This document shows positions 6,579-13,113 of a stretch of DNA of 20,786 nt, piece by piece (within the stretch, counting starts at the first letter, position 1; each line of letters begins with the position of its first letter). The notes under the pieces were generated by a model that had not been told where the DNA came from, ran no database searches, and worked only from the letters and a program-made list of their open reading frames with translations. Position numbers and translations under genes: made by a program. Origin of the DNA: JBNARI01 sp049718765 (GTDB lineage Bacteria > Bacillota > Sulfobacillia > DUMF01); NCBI GenBank assembly GCA_049718765.1, contig JBNARI010000028.1, positions 1-20,786 on the forward strand, written 5' to 3'.

Positions 6579-8525
6579 TCACCTTGGGGCAAACACAATG
6601 GGTAGACACTCTTCCACAGACTGCACCGGTATTACCTCAAGGGCTCTGATGCCTGACGGCACGTCCTTCCCGTTGTCCAAAGGGATGACAACCCGCTTGA
6701 CTCCAGCTACTCTTGCACCGTAGAGCTTCTCGGGGATGCCGCCCACTGGTCTGACCTTGCCCTGAATGGATATCTCTCCAGTAACGGCAACTTCTTGTCT
6801 CACCGGCATGCCTTTGATGGCGCTGAGTATCGAGAGCACCACTGCTAAGCCTGCCGATGGACCTTCTATGCGACCGCCTCCAACAACGTTCACATGTACA
6901 TCGTAGTTTGAAAGGTCTTCGCCAGTGATCTTTCGCACCACAGACGCCGCATTAAACACTGAATCCCTGGCCATGCTTCCAGCGGCCTCGTTGAACCTGA
7001 TTGTGCCCTTGCCCTGTGCTGAAGCAGGAAACGCCACTGCCTCGATTTCCAGCACAGATCCCACAAACCCGGACACAGCCAGTCCTAGCACACGCCCTAC
7101 CTCGATGGAGTTGGACGCCTTGACCAGGGTGTTGGAAGTGAGGCGATGGTTCTTTATAACCTCTTCGATTATTTCCCGGGAAATAGGGACGTACTTCCTG
7201 GACGACAACAGATCCCTGTTCCTGTCCACAGCAAGCGCGTAGCCGTCGACAAGCACGCCCAAGGCTTTACGGGCCTCAACCGTGTGCTCACCAATGAGTT
7301 CAGCTACACCTTCTTCGAGCTTTGCACGTAGCTTCTTTGCGGCGTTGCGCACGATCTTTGCAATGTCCTCGGGCACCAGGGGCTCGAGGTACACTTCGGC
7401 ACACCTGGAGCGCAACGCAGGGCTTATCTCCTCCGGGTCTCTGGTAGTAGCACCAATAAGGATGAAGTCTGCCGGTGCCCCCTCCTCAAAGAGCTTCTTC
7501 ACATACTTGGGCACGTTTGGATCTGTAGGATCGTAGTACGACGACTCAAACCTTACCCTCTTGTCCTCCAACACTTTCAGCAGTTTGTTCTGTAGTATTG
7601 GGTCCATTTCGCCTATCTCGTCTATGAACAACACTCCACCGTTTGCCTCGCTAACAAGGCCCAACTTCGGCTCGGGGATTCCGCTCTCGGCAAGGTCGCG
7701 TCTAGCCCCCTGGTATATGGGGTCATGAACTGAACCCAACAAGGGGTTGGTAGCTTCTCGAGGGTCCCACCTTAACGTGGCGCCATCTACTTCTACGAAC
7801 GGAGCGTCCTTGGCGAACCGCGATCCAGGCAGCTTCTTGGCTTCCTCAAGAGCCAACCGCGCCACCGTAGTCTTGCCCACGCCGGGCGGGCCATACAACA
7901 GCACGTGCTGGGGAAACGGCGAAGCCAGCTTAGCCACGAGCGTGGAGATGGCACGCTCTTGGCCAACTACCTCCTTCAAGCTGGTCGGCCTAAGTACCTC
8001 AAGGGCAGTACGCGCTATTCGCCTTGAGTCCATTTTCTCCAGCATGGCGAGCTTCTTGAGAGTGCTTGCGTTTTCAGGCCCGGCCTCTTCCCTGAGGATT
8101 TGAAGCTTGATGTCCCTGAGGTAAGCGTCTTGCCGCTCCTGCATTCTCTGGTTAACCTTCTGCTCCAAACGCTCTTCCACCGAACGCCGGGCGACTATTT
8201 CTGCAATCTCGTCCTCAACTCGGGCCAACACAGCTGGTATTTCCTCAGGCTCGGGTGGTCTTTCTATGGTCGGATCCTCGAGCACGATCTTCTCGAGGGA
8301 AAGCACAAGCTCGCTCAAATTGTTCGAGCGCATCCCTTTAAGTGCGCCCATTTTCCCGGCCTTGAGTATGAGCTTATCTGCCCCCATGATTGCGGAGAGC
8401 AAATTGAACAATACTCGGACCTGACGCTTCAGCACTTCCTCTTGTTCCATTGTGAAAGCCGGCTCGCCCTGGGCAGCGGCCGGGTAATCCCTGGATGTTC
8501 GCATTTCCTCAACAACACTCCTCAC
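6579..8525 (-). CDS. lonC: LonC-type ATP-dependent protease
   Basis: 648 residues with no classical Lon N-terminal substrate domain. A helical and coiled region (about 25-165) precedes an AAA+ module with Walker A GPPGVGKTT (212-220), Walker B VLFIDEIG (298-305) and an arginine-finger region ALRSRC. The C-terminal Lon protease domain has catalytic Ser557 in EGPSAG and Lys600 in GGIPEK. This architecture fits the LonC family of spore-forming Firmicutes. Unlike the described Meiothermus LonC, which lost ATPase activity, both Walker motifs look intact here. I see no transmembrane segment, which argues against LonB. The chosen GTG start overlaps the rplI stop as GTGA, suggesting coupling; an ATG seven codons later is an alternative. 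A perfect Noc-binding sequence is embedded at 7171-7184. Confidence 0.9.
   Translation of the reverse strand: MRSVVEEMRTSRDYPAAAQGEPAFTMEQEEVLKRQVRVLFNLLSAIMGADKLILKAGKMGALKGMRSNNLSELVLSLEKIVLEDPTIERPPEPEEIPAVLARVEDEIAEIVARRSVEERLEQKVNQRMQERQDAYLRDIKLQILREEAGPENASTLKKLAMLEKMDSRRIARTALEVLRPTSLKEVVGQERAISTLVAKLASPFPQHVLLYGPPGVGKTTVARLALEEAKKLPGSRFAKDAPFVEVDGATLRWDPREATNPLLGSVHDPIYQGARRDLAESGIPEPKLGLVSEANGGVLFIDEIGEMDPILQNKLLKVLEDKRVRFESSYYDPTDPNVPKYVKKLFEEGAPADFILIGATTRDPEEISPALRSRCAEVYLEPLVPEDIAKIVRNAAKKLRAKLEEGVAELIGEHTVEARKALGVLVDGYALAVDRNRDLLSSRKYVPISREIIEEVIKNHRLTSNTLVKASNSIEVGRVLGLAVSGFVGSVLEIEAVAFPASAQGKGTIRFNEAAGSMARDSVFNAASVVRKITGEDLSNYDVHVNVVGGGRIEGPSAGLAVVLSILSAIKGMPVRQEVAVTGEISIQGKVRPVGGIPEKLYGARVAGVKRVVIPLDNGKDVPSGIRALEVIPVQSVEECLPIVFAPR
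7171..7184. other. Perfect Noc-binding site (NBS) inside lonC
   Basis: ATTTCCCGGGAAAT is identical to the 14-bp palindrome bound by B. subtilis Noc. The symmetry extends one base further on each side (7170-7185). It lies in the lonC reading frame over codons for Ile-Ser-Arg-Glu-Ile. An exact match to a given 14-mer is expected about 0.0001 times in a window this size under equal base use. A Noc-type protein is encoded about 12 kb to the right. By analogy Noc would load here, spread, and inhibit division-septum assembly over the origin region. Confidence 0.8.
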
Positions 8526-8968
8526 GAACTTATAAGCGCCACGTTTATCACTGCCTCGATTTCGGGGTGAAGCCTCACCCGGACAGGGTGCACGCCCAAA
8601 GTCTTCAGGTTTTCTTCCATCTTGAGTTCTTTCTTGTCAAGGGTCACTTTCAGTTGTTTCCTTACCGCATCCACCACGTCCTGGGAAGTGATCGACCCGA
8701 ACAGCTTGCCACCAGCTCCAGCCTTTACTGGAATGTTCACGGTGGCAAGGTGTATAGCCTTGTACAGCTTCCGCGCCTCTTCTAGCTCCCTTTGTTGCTT
8801 CTGCCTGGTTACCTCCGTCTCGTGGGAAAGGTGCCTGAGTACGCCTTCCGTAGCCTCAACCGCAAGCCCACGGGGCACAAGGAAGTTCCTGGCATAGCCA
8901 TCTGACACTTCCACCACTGTCCCTTTCTTACCCAAGGAGGCAACGTCCTGTTTTAGGAGCACCTTCAT
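8522..8968 (-). CDS. rplI: 50S ribosomal protein L9
   Basis: 148 residues, the standard length. The N-terminal domain MKVLLKQDVASLGKKG...VSDGYARNFLVPRGLA is the L9 signature; a long helix and the C-terminal domain (ITSQDVVDAV) follow. It binds 23S rRNA near the L1 stalk base. The start is ATG 8968, which overlaps the stop of the upstream yybS-like gene as ATGA. An in-frame upstream extension to 9025 is non-conserved. Its stop overlaps the lonC GTG start. In B. subtilis a gdpP-type gene lies between yybS and rplI; here the two genes abut. Confidence 0.97.
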   Translation of the reverse strand: MKVLLKQDVASLGKKGTVVEVSDGYARNFLVPRGLAVEATEGVLRHLSHETEVTRQKQQRELEEARKLYKAIHLATVNIPVKAGAGGKLFGSITSQDVVDAVRKQLKVTLDKKELKMEENLKTLGVHPVRVRLHPEIEAVINVALISS

Positions 8969-9915
8969 CGGCCGCCACTCCCTCTCTGTCGGTAGTTGAA
9001 CACAACGTCTAGCACTCCAACCCACATGACCAGCTGACTGAGAGTGGGATTGAACAACACGAACATGGCGAGCGCGACTCGTAACCCTCTAGCAACGTTC
9101 CATTTGCCCAGCAGCCAATAGCCAACACTGACCCCCTGAATCATGAAAGCGAGGCTGAAGAAACTGTAAAGGTTCAACCCAATGTTGTATAGTAGCTCAC
9201 TGGAATGAATGTTCCTAAACGCCACTAACGCAACTCCGCCTATTAGCCCTCCGACAAACCAGGACGGGAAGGACCACTGCTCGAACCTGGGCAGAGCGGG
9301 AACAGAATAGCCTATTCTCTGCAGTACTGCCCGGAGCACGTTGAAGTTTATGAAGGATTGAACGATAGCAGCCGCTATGAACATCGCCGGGAACACAACC
9401 CTCATCAAGTCAACAGTGGTTGTAAGCATCTTCTTCATTTGCTCGATGTTTTCTGCGCTCATGCCAAGGCGGGAGTAGATGCCTGTTGCCGCTTCGACTC
9501 CCTGGCGTAGTTCCTCAAGCATCTGAGCAGGTTTGAGCCCAAGCAGGGCAAAGGAAATCCCGAAGCTCACAATGGTTGCAGCGAGCATAGCCAGGGCTCC
9601 AACCAACAGAGTGCTCACGGCATCCATTTTCCTGCCAATGGCGATGCCAAACCCGATTCCAACTATTCCAAATGTGGCTATTATGCCAATAGCGTCCAAG
9701 GGCCCAATTAGGGACGCAAGCAGTATCCCTGCCACAATTACTGTGAGCAGGCTAAACCTTAACCCGTGACGTATGTGTATGATCGCGACTGGGACAGGCC
9801 ATAGGAATACCACAAGGGGTCCAACAAAGGGAACGTAATAGCCAATCAACGCGAGCACCACGGCCACTGCAGCCAGCAGTGCCCCTTCCACCATGGGTCT
9901 GGTCTTCTGTGCCAT
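8965..9915 (-). CDS. DUF2232 (YybS-like) polytopic membrane protein
   Basis: 316 residues with about eight hydrophobic segments, beginning with a helix at about 12-35, and ending in the basic tail NYRQRGSGGR. A 30-40 residue more polar stretch (AQMLEELRQGVEAATGIY...) lies in the middle. Size, topology and place between rpsR and rplI match YybS/DUF2232, an integral membrane family of unknown function in Firmicutes. It may be related to transporter S-components, but no ligand can be named. ATG start with only a weak Shine-Dalgarno (GGGTGAT). The stop overlaps the rplI ATG by 4 nt. The 107-bp gap on its upstream side holds a strong hairpin that may reduce transcription from rpsR. Confidence 0.8.
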   Translation of the reverse strand: MAQKTRPMVEGALLAAVAVVLALIGYYVPFVGPLVVFLWPVPVAIIHIRHGLRFSLLTVIVAGILLASLIGPLDAIGIIATFGIVGIGFGIAIGRKMDAVSTLLVGALAMLAATIVSFGISFALLGLKPAQMLEELRQGVEAATGIYSRLGMSAENIEQMKKMLTTTVDLMRVVFPAMFIAAAIVQSFINFNVLRAVLQRIGYSVPALPRFEQWSFPSWFVGGLIGGVALVAFRNIHSSELLYNIGLNLYSFFSLAFMIQGVSVGYWLLGKWNVARGLRVALAMFVLFNPTLSQLVMWVGVLDVVFNYRQRGSGGR

Positions 9916-9980
9916 CAGATCACCCGTCTTCCCTCGGAAGTTGGACTCTTAATCCCACGCAGCAGTCCAATAACGTTCAA

Positions 9981-10001
9981 TGGGGGCACCGTGTGCCCCC
10001 A
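9981..10001 (-). terminator. Hairpin between rpsR and the yybS-like gene (attenuator or weak terminator)
   Basis: A 9-bp perfect stem (outermost T-A, then GGGGGCAC paired with GTGCCCCC) closes a 3-nt loop. The hairpin lies 21 bp after the rpsR stop. The minus strand continues ATTGAACGTTATTGG, which is T-rich but not a T-run, so termination may be partial. A second, weaker pairing, TTGGACT (9941-9947) with AGTCCAA (9964-9970), follows. Partial termination here would keep ribosomal protein output above that of downstream membrane, protease and helicase genes. Confidence 0.45.
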
Positions 10002-10022
10002 CACTAGTGACCGTGCACGCCT

Positions 10023-10253
10023 TCATTCTACTGTGAACGGCATCAATGCCATTATCCTTGCCCTCTTAATGGCCACAGTGAGCTGCCTTTGGTGCCGGGC
10101 ACAGTTGCCTGTTATCCTTCTGGGCAGGATTTTTCCCCGCTCACTGATGAACTTCTTAAGCCGGTTAACGTCCTTGTAGTCTACCCTTGCAATCTTGTCC
10201 GTGCAAAACGCGCATACCTTCTTCTTAGGCTTCTTGCCCTTGTCCTTCTTCAC
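10023..10253 (-). CDS. rpsR: 30S ribosomal protein S18
   Basis: 76 residues. The core YKDVNRLKKFISERGKILP followed by RRITGNCARHQRQL is diagnostic for S18. It binds the 30S platform as a heterodimer with S6. It keeps the metal-binding (C+) form: CAFC near the N-terminus plus NCARH, rather than the zinc-free paralogue. Start GTG 10253 with GAGGAGG 7 nt upstream; a TTG at 10277 would add eight residues and swallow the ribosome binding site. It is third in the rpsF-ssb-rpsR operon, 30 nt after ssb. Confidence 0.97.
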   Translation of the reverse strand: MKKDKGKKPKKKVCAFCTDKIARVDYKDVNRLKKFISERGKILPRRITGNCARHQRQLTVAIKRARIMALMPFTVE

Positions 10254-10283
10254 TGTTCGTCCTCCTCGTTCAGCCAAACCGTC

Positions 10284-10715
10284 TTAGAACGGCGGCGCAT
10301 CCTCGCCGCCTTCTATGCGCACGTCTGAACCAATTTCCTCATCAAGTCCCTCTCCAGCATCGGTCTCGCCCCCAGGACCGCCAGCTCCGCTACCCTTAGG
10401 GCGGTCAAGGAATACGACGTTGTCGGCCACTACTTCTGCGACTCGCCGCCTTTGGCCCTCAGCAGTCTCAAAGCTGCGAATCTGCAGGCGCCCTTCCACA
10501 ACGGCAAGTCGGCCCTTGCCTAAGTAGTTCCCACACGTTTCTCCGAGTTTGCCCCAAACAACTATGTCGATGAAATCGGTCTCGTGTTCCCCTTGTTGGG
10601 TTGCAAAGCGCCTGTTGACCGCAAGGGTGAAACTGCACACTTGCTTGCCGCTTGGGGTGAACCTTAACTCTGGATCCCTGGTAAGCCGCCCAACGAGAAT
10701 AATCCGGTTAAACGT
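10284..10715 (-). CDS. ssb: Single-stranded DNA-binding protein, apparently starting at ACG
   Basis: The conserved SSB N-terminus FNRIILVGRLTRDPELRFT is encoded in frame at 10656-10712, but no ATG, GTG or TTG precedes it. The in-frame codons back to a TGA at about 10735 are GAG GAG CGG GTC AAT ACG. The Shine-Dalgarno AGAGGAG lies 9 nt before the ACG at 10713-10715, exactly where the initiator methionine of SSB normally sits. The first standard start, GTG 10640, would delete 25 residues and the first OB-fold strand. With ACG the protein is 143 aa: an OB fold to about residue 105, a Gly/acidic linker, and the tip GGEDAPPF, a variant of the partner-binding DDDIPF tail. It protects single-stranded DNA at forks. 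Either a rare start or a T-to-C sequence error is possible. Confidence 0.93.
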   Translation of the reverse strand, partial: TFNRIILVGRLTRDPELRFTPSGKQVCSFTLAVNRRFATQQGEHETDFIDIVVWGKLGETCGNYLGKGRLAVVEGRLQIRSFETAEGQRRRVAEVVADNVVFLDRPKGSGAGGPGGETDAGEGLDEEIGSDVRIEGGEDAPPF

Positions 10716-10724
10716 ATTGACCCG

Positions 10725-10731
10725 CTCCTCT
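10725..10731 (-). promoter_or_regulatory. Shine-Dalgarno that fixes the ssb start
   Basis: AGAGGAG on the minus strand, 9 nt before the ACG codon that aligns with the SSB initiator position. It lies in the 37-bp gap after the rpsF stop. The later GTG at 10640 has no comparable site, so this element supports initiation upstream of the first standard start codon. Confidence 0.75.
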
Positions 10732-10752
10732 CAAAGTGTAGTCACACAGTGG

Positions 10753-11040
10753 CTACCTGTCGGTACGCACGATCATGTGGCGGATCACTTCGTCGGTAAT
10801 CTTCAACACCCTATCTAGTTCCTGCGCACAGGCGGAAGGGCCAGTGAAGTTGGCAACAACATAGTAACCTTCCCGGTGCTTCTCAATCTCGTACGCCAGC
10901 TTCCTCATGCCCCACTTGTCCACTGCAGTGACGCTACCGCCTTGCGCTTGAATTATCCCATTGAAGCGATCAACAAGCCCCTGGTAAGATTCTTCCTCGA
11001 GGCCTGGCTTCAGAATATACATGACCTCATAGCTGGGCAC
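10753..11040 (-). CDS. rpsF: 30S ribosomal protein S6
   Basis: 95 residues, standard length. YEVMYILKPGLEEE, then WGMRKLAYEIEKHREGYYVV and the C-terminal RVLKITDEVIRHMIVR, are classic S6. It pairs with S18 on the 30S platform. The start is GTG 11040, immediately after GGGAGGTGATAAA, a near-perfect Shine-Dalgarno. An ATG/TTG frame open to 11160 extends through the promoter and is not coding. First gene of the operon, with its own promoter and an approximately 85-nt leader. Confidence 0.97.
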   Translation of the reverse strand: MPSYEVMYILKPGLEEESYQGLVDRFNGIIQAQGGSVTAVDKWGMRKLAYEIEKHREGYYVVANFTGPSACAQELDRVLKITDEVIRHMIVRTDR

Positions 11041-11124
11041 TTTATCACCTCCCTCGGACTTAAAGGCTCCACAACTCAGTGCGGAGCAGGAGAACCGGAT
11101 TACCACCGGCGGCCCTTGCGACCA
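11041..11124 (-). promoter_or_regulatory. Structured leader of the rpsF operon
   Basis: The predicted transcript has about 85 nt before rpsF. It contains a hairpin (GCTCCGCA, 11080-11087, with TGTGGAGC, 11066-11073; one G-U pair, 6-nt loop) and, further 5', a short CCGG/CCGG pairing around 11094-11109. rpsF leaders in many bacteria carry an S6:S18-binding motif for autoregulation. Several CCG triplets occur here, but I could not fit the published motif with confidence. Confidence 0.4.
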
Positions 11125-11130
11125 AGCTCC

Positions 11131-11160
11131 ATTATACATACCGGGGTTCAAGCATTGCAA
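11131..11160 (-). promoter_or_regulatory. Sigma-A type promoter of the rpsF-ssb-rpsR operon
   Basis: On the minus strand a perfect -10 TATAAT (11131-11136) is preceded by an 18-bp spacer and TTGCAA (11155-11160, four of six matches to TTGACA). It sits in the 131-bp gap between ychF and rpsF. Transcription should begin near 11124. This is the clearest vegetative promoter in the window. Confidence 0.7.
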
Positions 11161-11171
11161 TTCTCACTTGC

Positions 11172-12242
11172 TCATCCAGTGAACCTCACATATAACAGGT
11201 CTCCATCGGTGATCCTATAGTCCCTACCCTCGATTCTCACCAAGCCCAGGTCCCTGGCCCTTGCCAAAGAGCCAGCAGCCACAAGGTCCTGCGAAGAAAT
11301 CACTTCTGCTTTGACGAAGCCCTTGGCCATCTGGCTGTGAACTTTCCCGGCCGCCTCCAGCGCGGTACAACCCTCCTTGACCGCCCACGCTCTGGCTTCG
11401 TTCCTATTCGCTGTATAGAACGTTATCAACCCCAGCATTTTGTACCCCATCAACACCACTTTCTCCGAGGCAAGCTGGTTAATTCCGAGCTCTGCGCCAA
11501 AACTCCGCCTCTCGGGTTCGGGGAGCGCTGCCAGTTCCTCTTCTAGCTTGGCACAGAGTCCTATGGTGGGGGAACCCCGTTTGCTTGCGTAAACTTCAAG
11601 CTGCGCGGCAGCTTTGCATTCCATGGGTCTTGAGGCATACTCTTCCCCCACGTTCGAAACGTACAACATAGGCTTTGATGTAATCAGGAACAGCTCGTCG
11701 CCGATCTCCCTGTACCTCTGGGGCATTTGTCTAACATGGCAGCCCCGTTCCAAGTGATCCTTGATACTCTCTAGAGCTTCCAGCCTGGCAACTGCCTCTT
11801 TTTTCCCCGAACGGGCTGCGCCGCGCCACGACTCGAGTTGGCGCTCCAGCACGCCTAGATCCGCCAGGGCAAGCTCCAAGTCAACAACTTCTGCGTCCTG
11901 AAGAGCGCTGACTCCGTTACCAAATGCCCTCACAACGTGGATGATGCCATCCACTTCCCTGATGTGAGCAAGGAACTGATTCCCAAGCCCCTCCCCTCTC
12001 GATGCCCCCTTCACTAACCCCGCAATATCCACTATCTCCACGCAAGGGTAAGTCACCTTCTCAGAACCCACTGCCTTGGCAATGGCATCCAAACGCTGGT
12101 CTGGTACCCTTACCACGCCTCTGTTTGGATCAATCGTCGTGAAAGGATACGGAGCAGTGGCAGCCTTGCCTGAAACTATGGCGTTGAACAGCGTGGACTT
12201 CCCCGCATTGGGAAGTCCTACAATTCCAAGGGAAAAGCTCAA
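11172..12242 (-). CDS. ychF: YchF/Obg-family ribosome-associated ATPase
   Basis: 356 residues. P-loop GLPNAGKST is at about 8-16, the switch II region reads DIAGLVKGAS, and the G4 position reads NVGE instead of NKxD, the change that gives YchF its ATP preference. A coiled insertion (about 130-200) and the C-terminal TGS domain (LLGLITFYTANRNEARAWAV onward) complete the family layout. YchF binds ribosomes and affects translation accuracy and stress responses. TTG start overlapping the DUF951 stop as TTGA, with GAGGGTG upstream, so translation is probably coupled. The ychF-rpsF order matches B. subtilis. Confidence 0.96.
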   Translation of the reverse strand: MSFSLGIVGLPNAGKSTLFNAIVSGKAATAPYPFTTIDPNRGVVRVPDQRLDAIAKAVGSEKVTYPCVEIVDIAGLVKGASRGEGLGNQFLAHIREVDGIIHVVRAFGNGVSALQDAEVVDLELALADLGVLERQLESWRGAARSGKKEAVARLEALESIKDHLERGCHVRQMPQRYREIGDELFLITSKPMLYVSNVGEEYASRPMECKAAAQLEVYASKRGSPTIGLCAKLEEELAALPEPERRSFGAELGINQLASEKVVLMGYKMLGLITFYTANRNEARAWAVKEGCTALEAAGKVHSQMAKGFVKAEVISSQDLVAAGSLARARDLGLVRIEGRDYRITDGDLLYVRFTG

Positions 12243-12472
12243 GTGCCCTCACCCTCGTGGATGGCGTCACCGCCTTGGGCTTCCTGGGGGATAAGTTTCC
12301 GTATTGCCCTTTCCAGCTTCACCCTGGGTATCATTACCTTGCGCCCACAACCCAAGCATTTCAAGCCAATGTCTATCCCGGTCCTAGTGATCTCCCACTT
12401 AGAGTTGCCACACGGGTGCGTCTTCTTAAGTTCCACCACGTCTCCTATCCGAAGCTTTATGGGCCTTTCCAA
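12239..12472 (-). CDS. DUF951 family small protein with a zinc-ribbon-like cysteine pattern
   Basis: 77 residues. The core DVVELKKTHPCGNSKWEI followed by DIGLKCLGCGRKVMIPR is diagnostic of DUF951, a short Firmicutes family of unknown function. The HPCG and CLGC groups suggest a metal site. The start is TTG 12472, with AGGAGG 9 nt upstream, in the 20-bp gap after cvpA; a TTG at 12508 would run back into cvpA without a ribosome site. The 15-residue C-terminal tail after the core is acidic and probably variable. It lies directly upstream of ychF with a 4-nt overlap, a pairing also frequent in other Firmicutes. Confidence 0.88.
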   Translation of the reverse strand: MERPIKLRIGDVVELKKTHPCGNSKWEITRTGIDIGLKCLGCGRKVMIPRVKLERAIRKLIPQEAQGGDAIHEGEGT

Positions 12473-12492
12473 TGTTGGAAGCCTCCTGTCCG

Positions 12493-13113
12493 TCACTTGG
12501 CATGCCAAATTGCGTTAAGCAAAGAGGATGCAATGCCTTGGAACGCCTGAAAGAACACAGATTCGGAAACCGGGCGTGGCACCTCCACCACACCAAGCTT
12601 ACTCAAGAGCAGCAACACACAAGCTGCAGCTACAACCCAAAGCAGCCCCCGCACGCCACCAAGGAGCGCACCAAGCATCTTGTCCACAACGCCTAAGGAA
12701 GACGCGCCCACAAGGCTTACCAGGCCCAGGGACAGGATCGCAGTAAGCACTCGCACGCCAACGAACACACCTACAAATCCAATAAGGTTGAAGATCACGC
12801 TGCAAATGGTATTCACCGCAACGCCCCGAAGGGTACTGGGCACTTGACCTCCGAACAGCGGGCTCAGCGCTGGCAAGTCCAGTCTGCCAGGTAGAATTGT
12901 TTCTACAAATTGTTTCACCTTGGCGTTCAGCACTTCATTGCTTGCTAGGTAGAGGGATACCTTGGGGCCAAGCAGGTACGCAAGCAGCAAAGAGCCAAGG
13001 CCACCTATGATGTCTAGGGCAGTCCTAACGAATCCGCGCACGTAGCCCTTAAACACCTCATACGACAATAGTAGTGTTGCTGCCAAGTCAACGTAGCTAG
13101 CCTTCATGCTCAC
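12493..13113 (-). CDS. CvpA-family integral membrane protein
   Basis: About 206 residues with four hydrophobic segments (roughly 12-30, 35-55, 105-130 and 150-172) and the short loop KGYVRGFVRTALDIIG typical of the CvpA/colicin V production family after the first helix. The function is poorly defined; homologues affect the cell envelope and stress tolerance. The start is taken as GTG 13113, overlapping the stop of the propeller gene as GTGA. ATG 13107, two codons later, is almost as good. Its operon partners are a membrane-anchored propeller protein and a TPR protein with a membrane helix, so three consecutive products are membrane-bound. Confidence 0.82.
   Translation of the reverse strand: MSMKASYVDLAATLLLSYEVFKGYVRGFVRTALDIIGGLGSLLLAYLLGPKVSLYLASNEVLNAKVKQFVETILPGRLDLPALSPLFGGQVPSTLRGVAVNTICSVIFNLIGFVGVFVGVRVLTAILSLGLVSLVGASSLGVVDKMLGALLGGVRGLLWVVAAACVLLLLSKLGVVEVPRPVSESVFFQAFQGIASSLLNAIWHAK

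Noticed and set aside
6566..6598. Longer DnaB starting at TTG 6598
   Set aside because: It overlaps the lonC end and adds 11 atypical residues; GAGAGGTG supports GTG 6565.
7896..7913. Second parS-like palindrome CAGCACGTGCTG in lonC
   Set aside because: Only the CACGTG core matches; the flanking bases lack the GTT/AAC arms, and it encodes the conserved HVLLYGPPG region with ordinary codons.
11041..11160. Extended rpsF reading frame starting at 11160
   Set aside because: It would be translated from the promoter and leader; a near-perfect Shine-Dalgarno fixes the GTG at 11040 and gives the standard S6 length.
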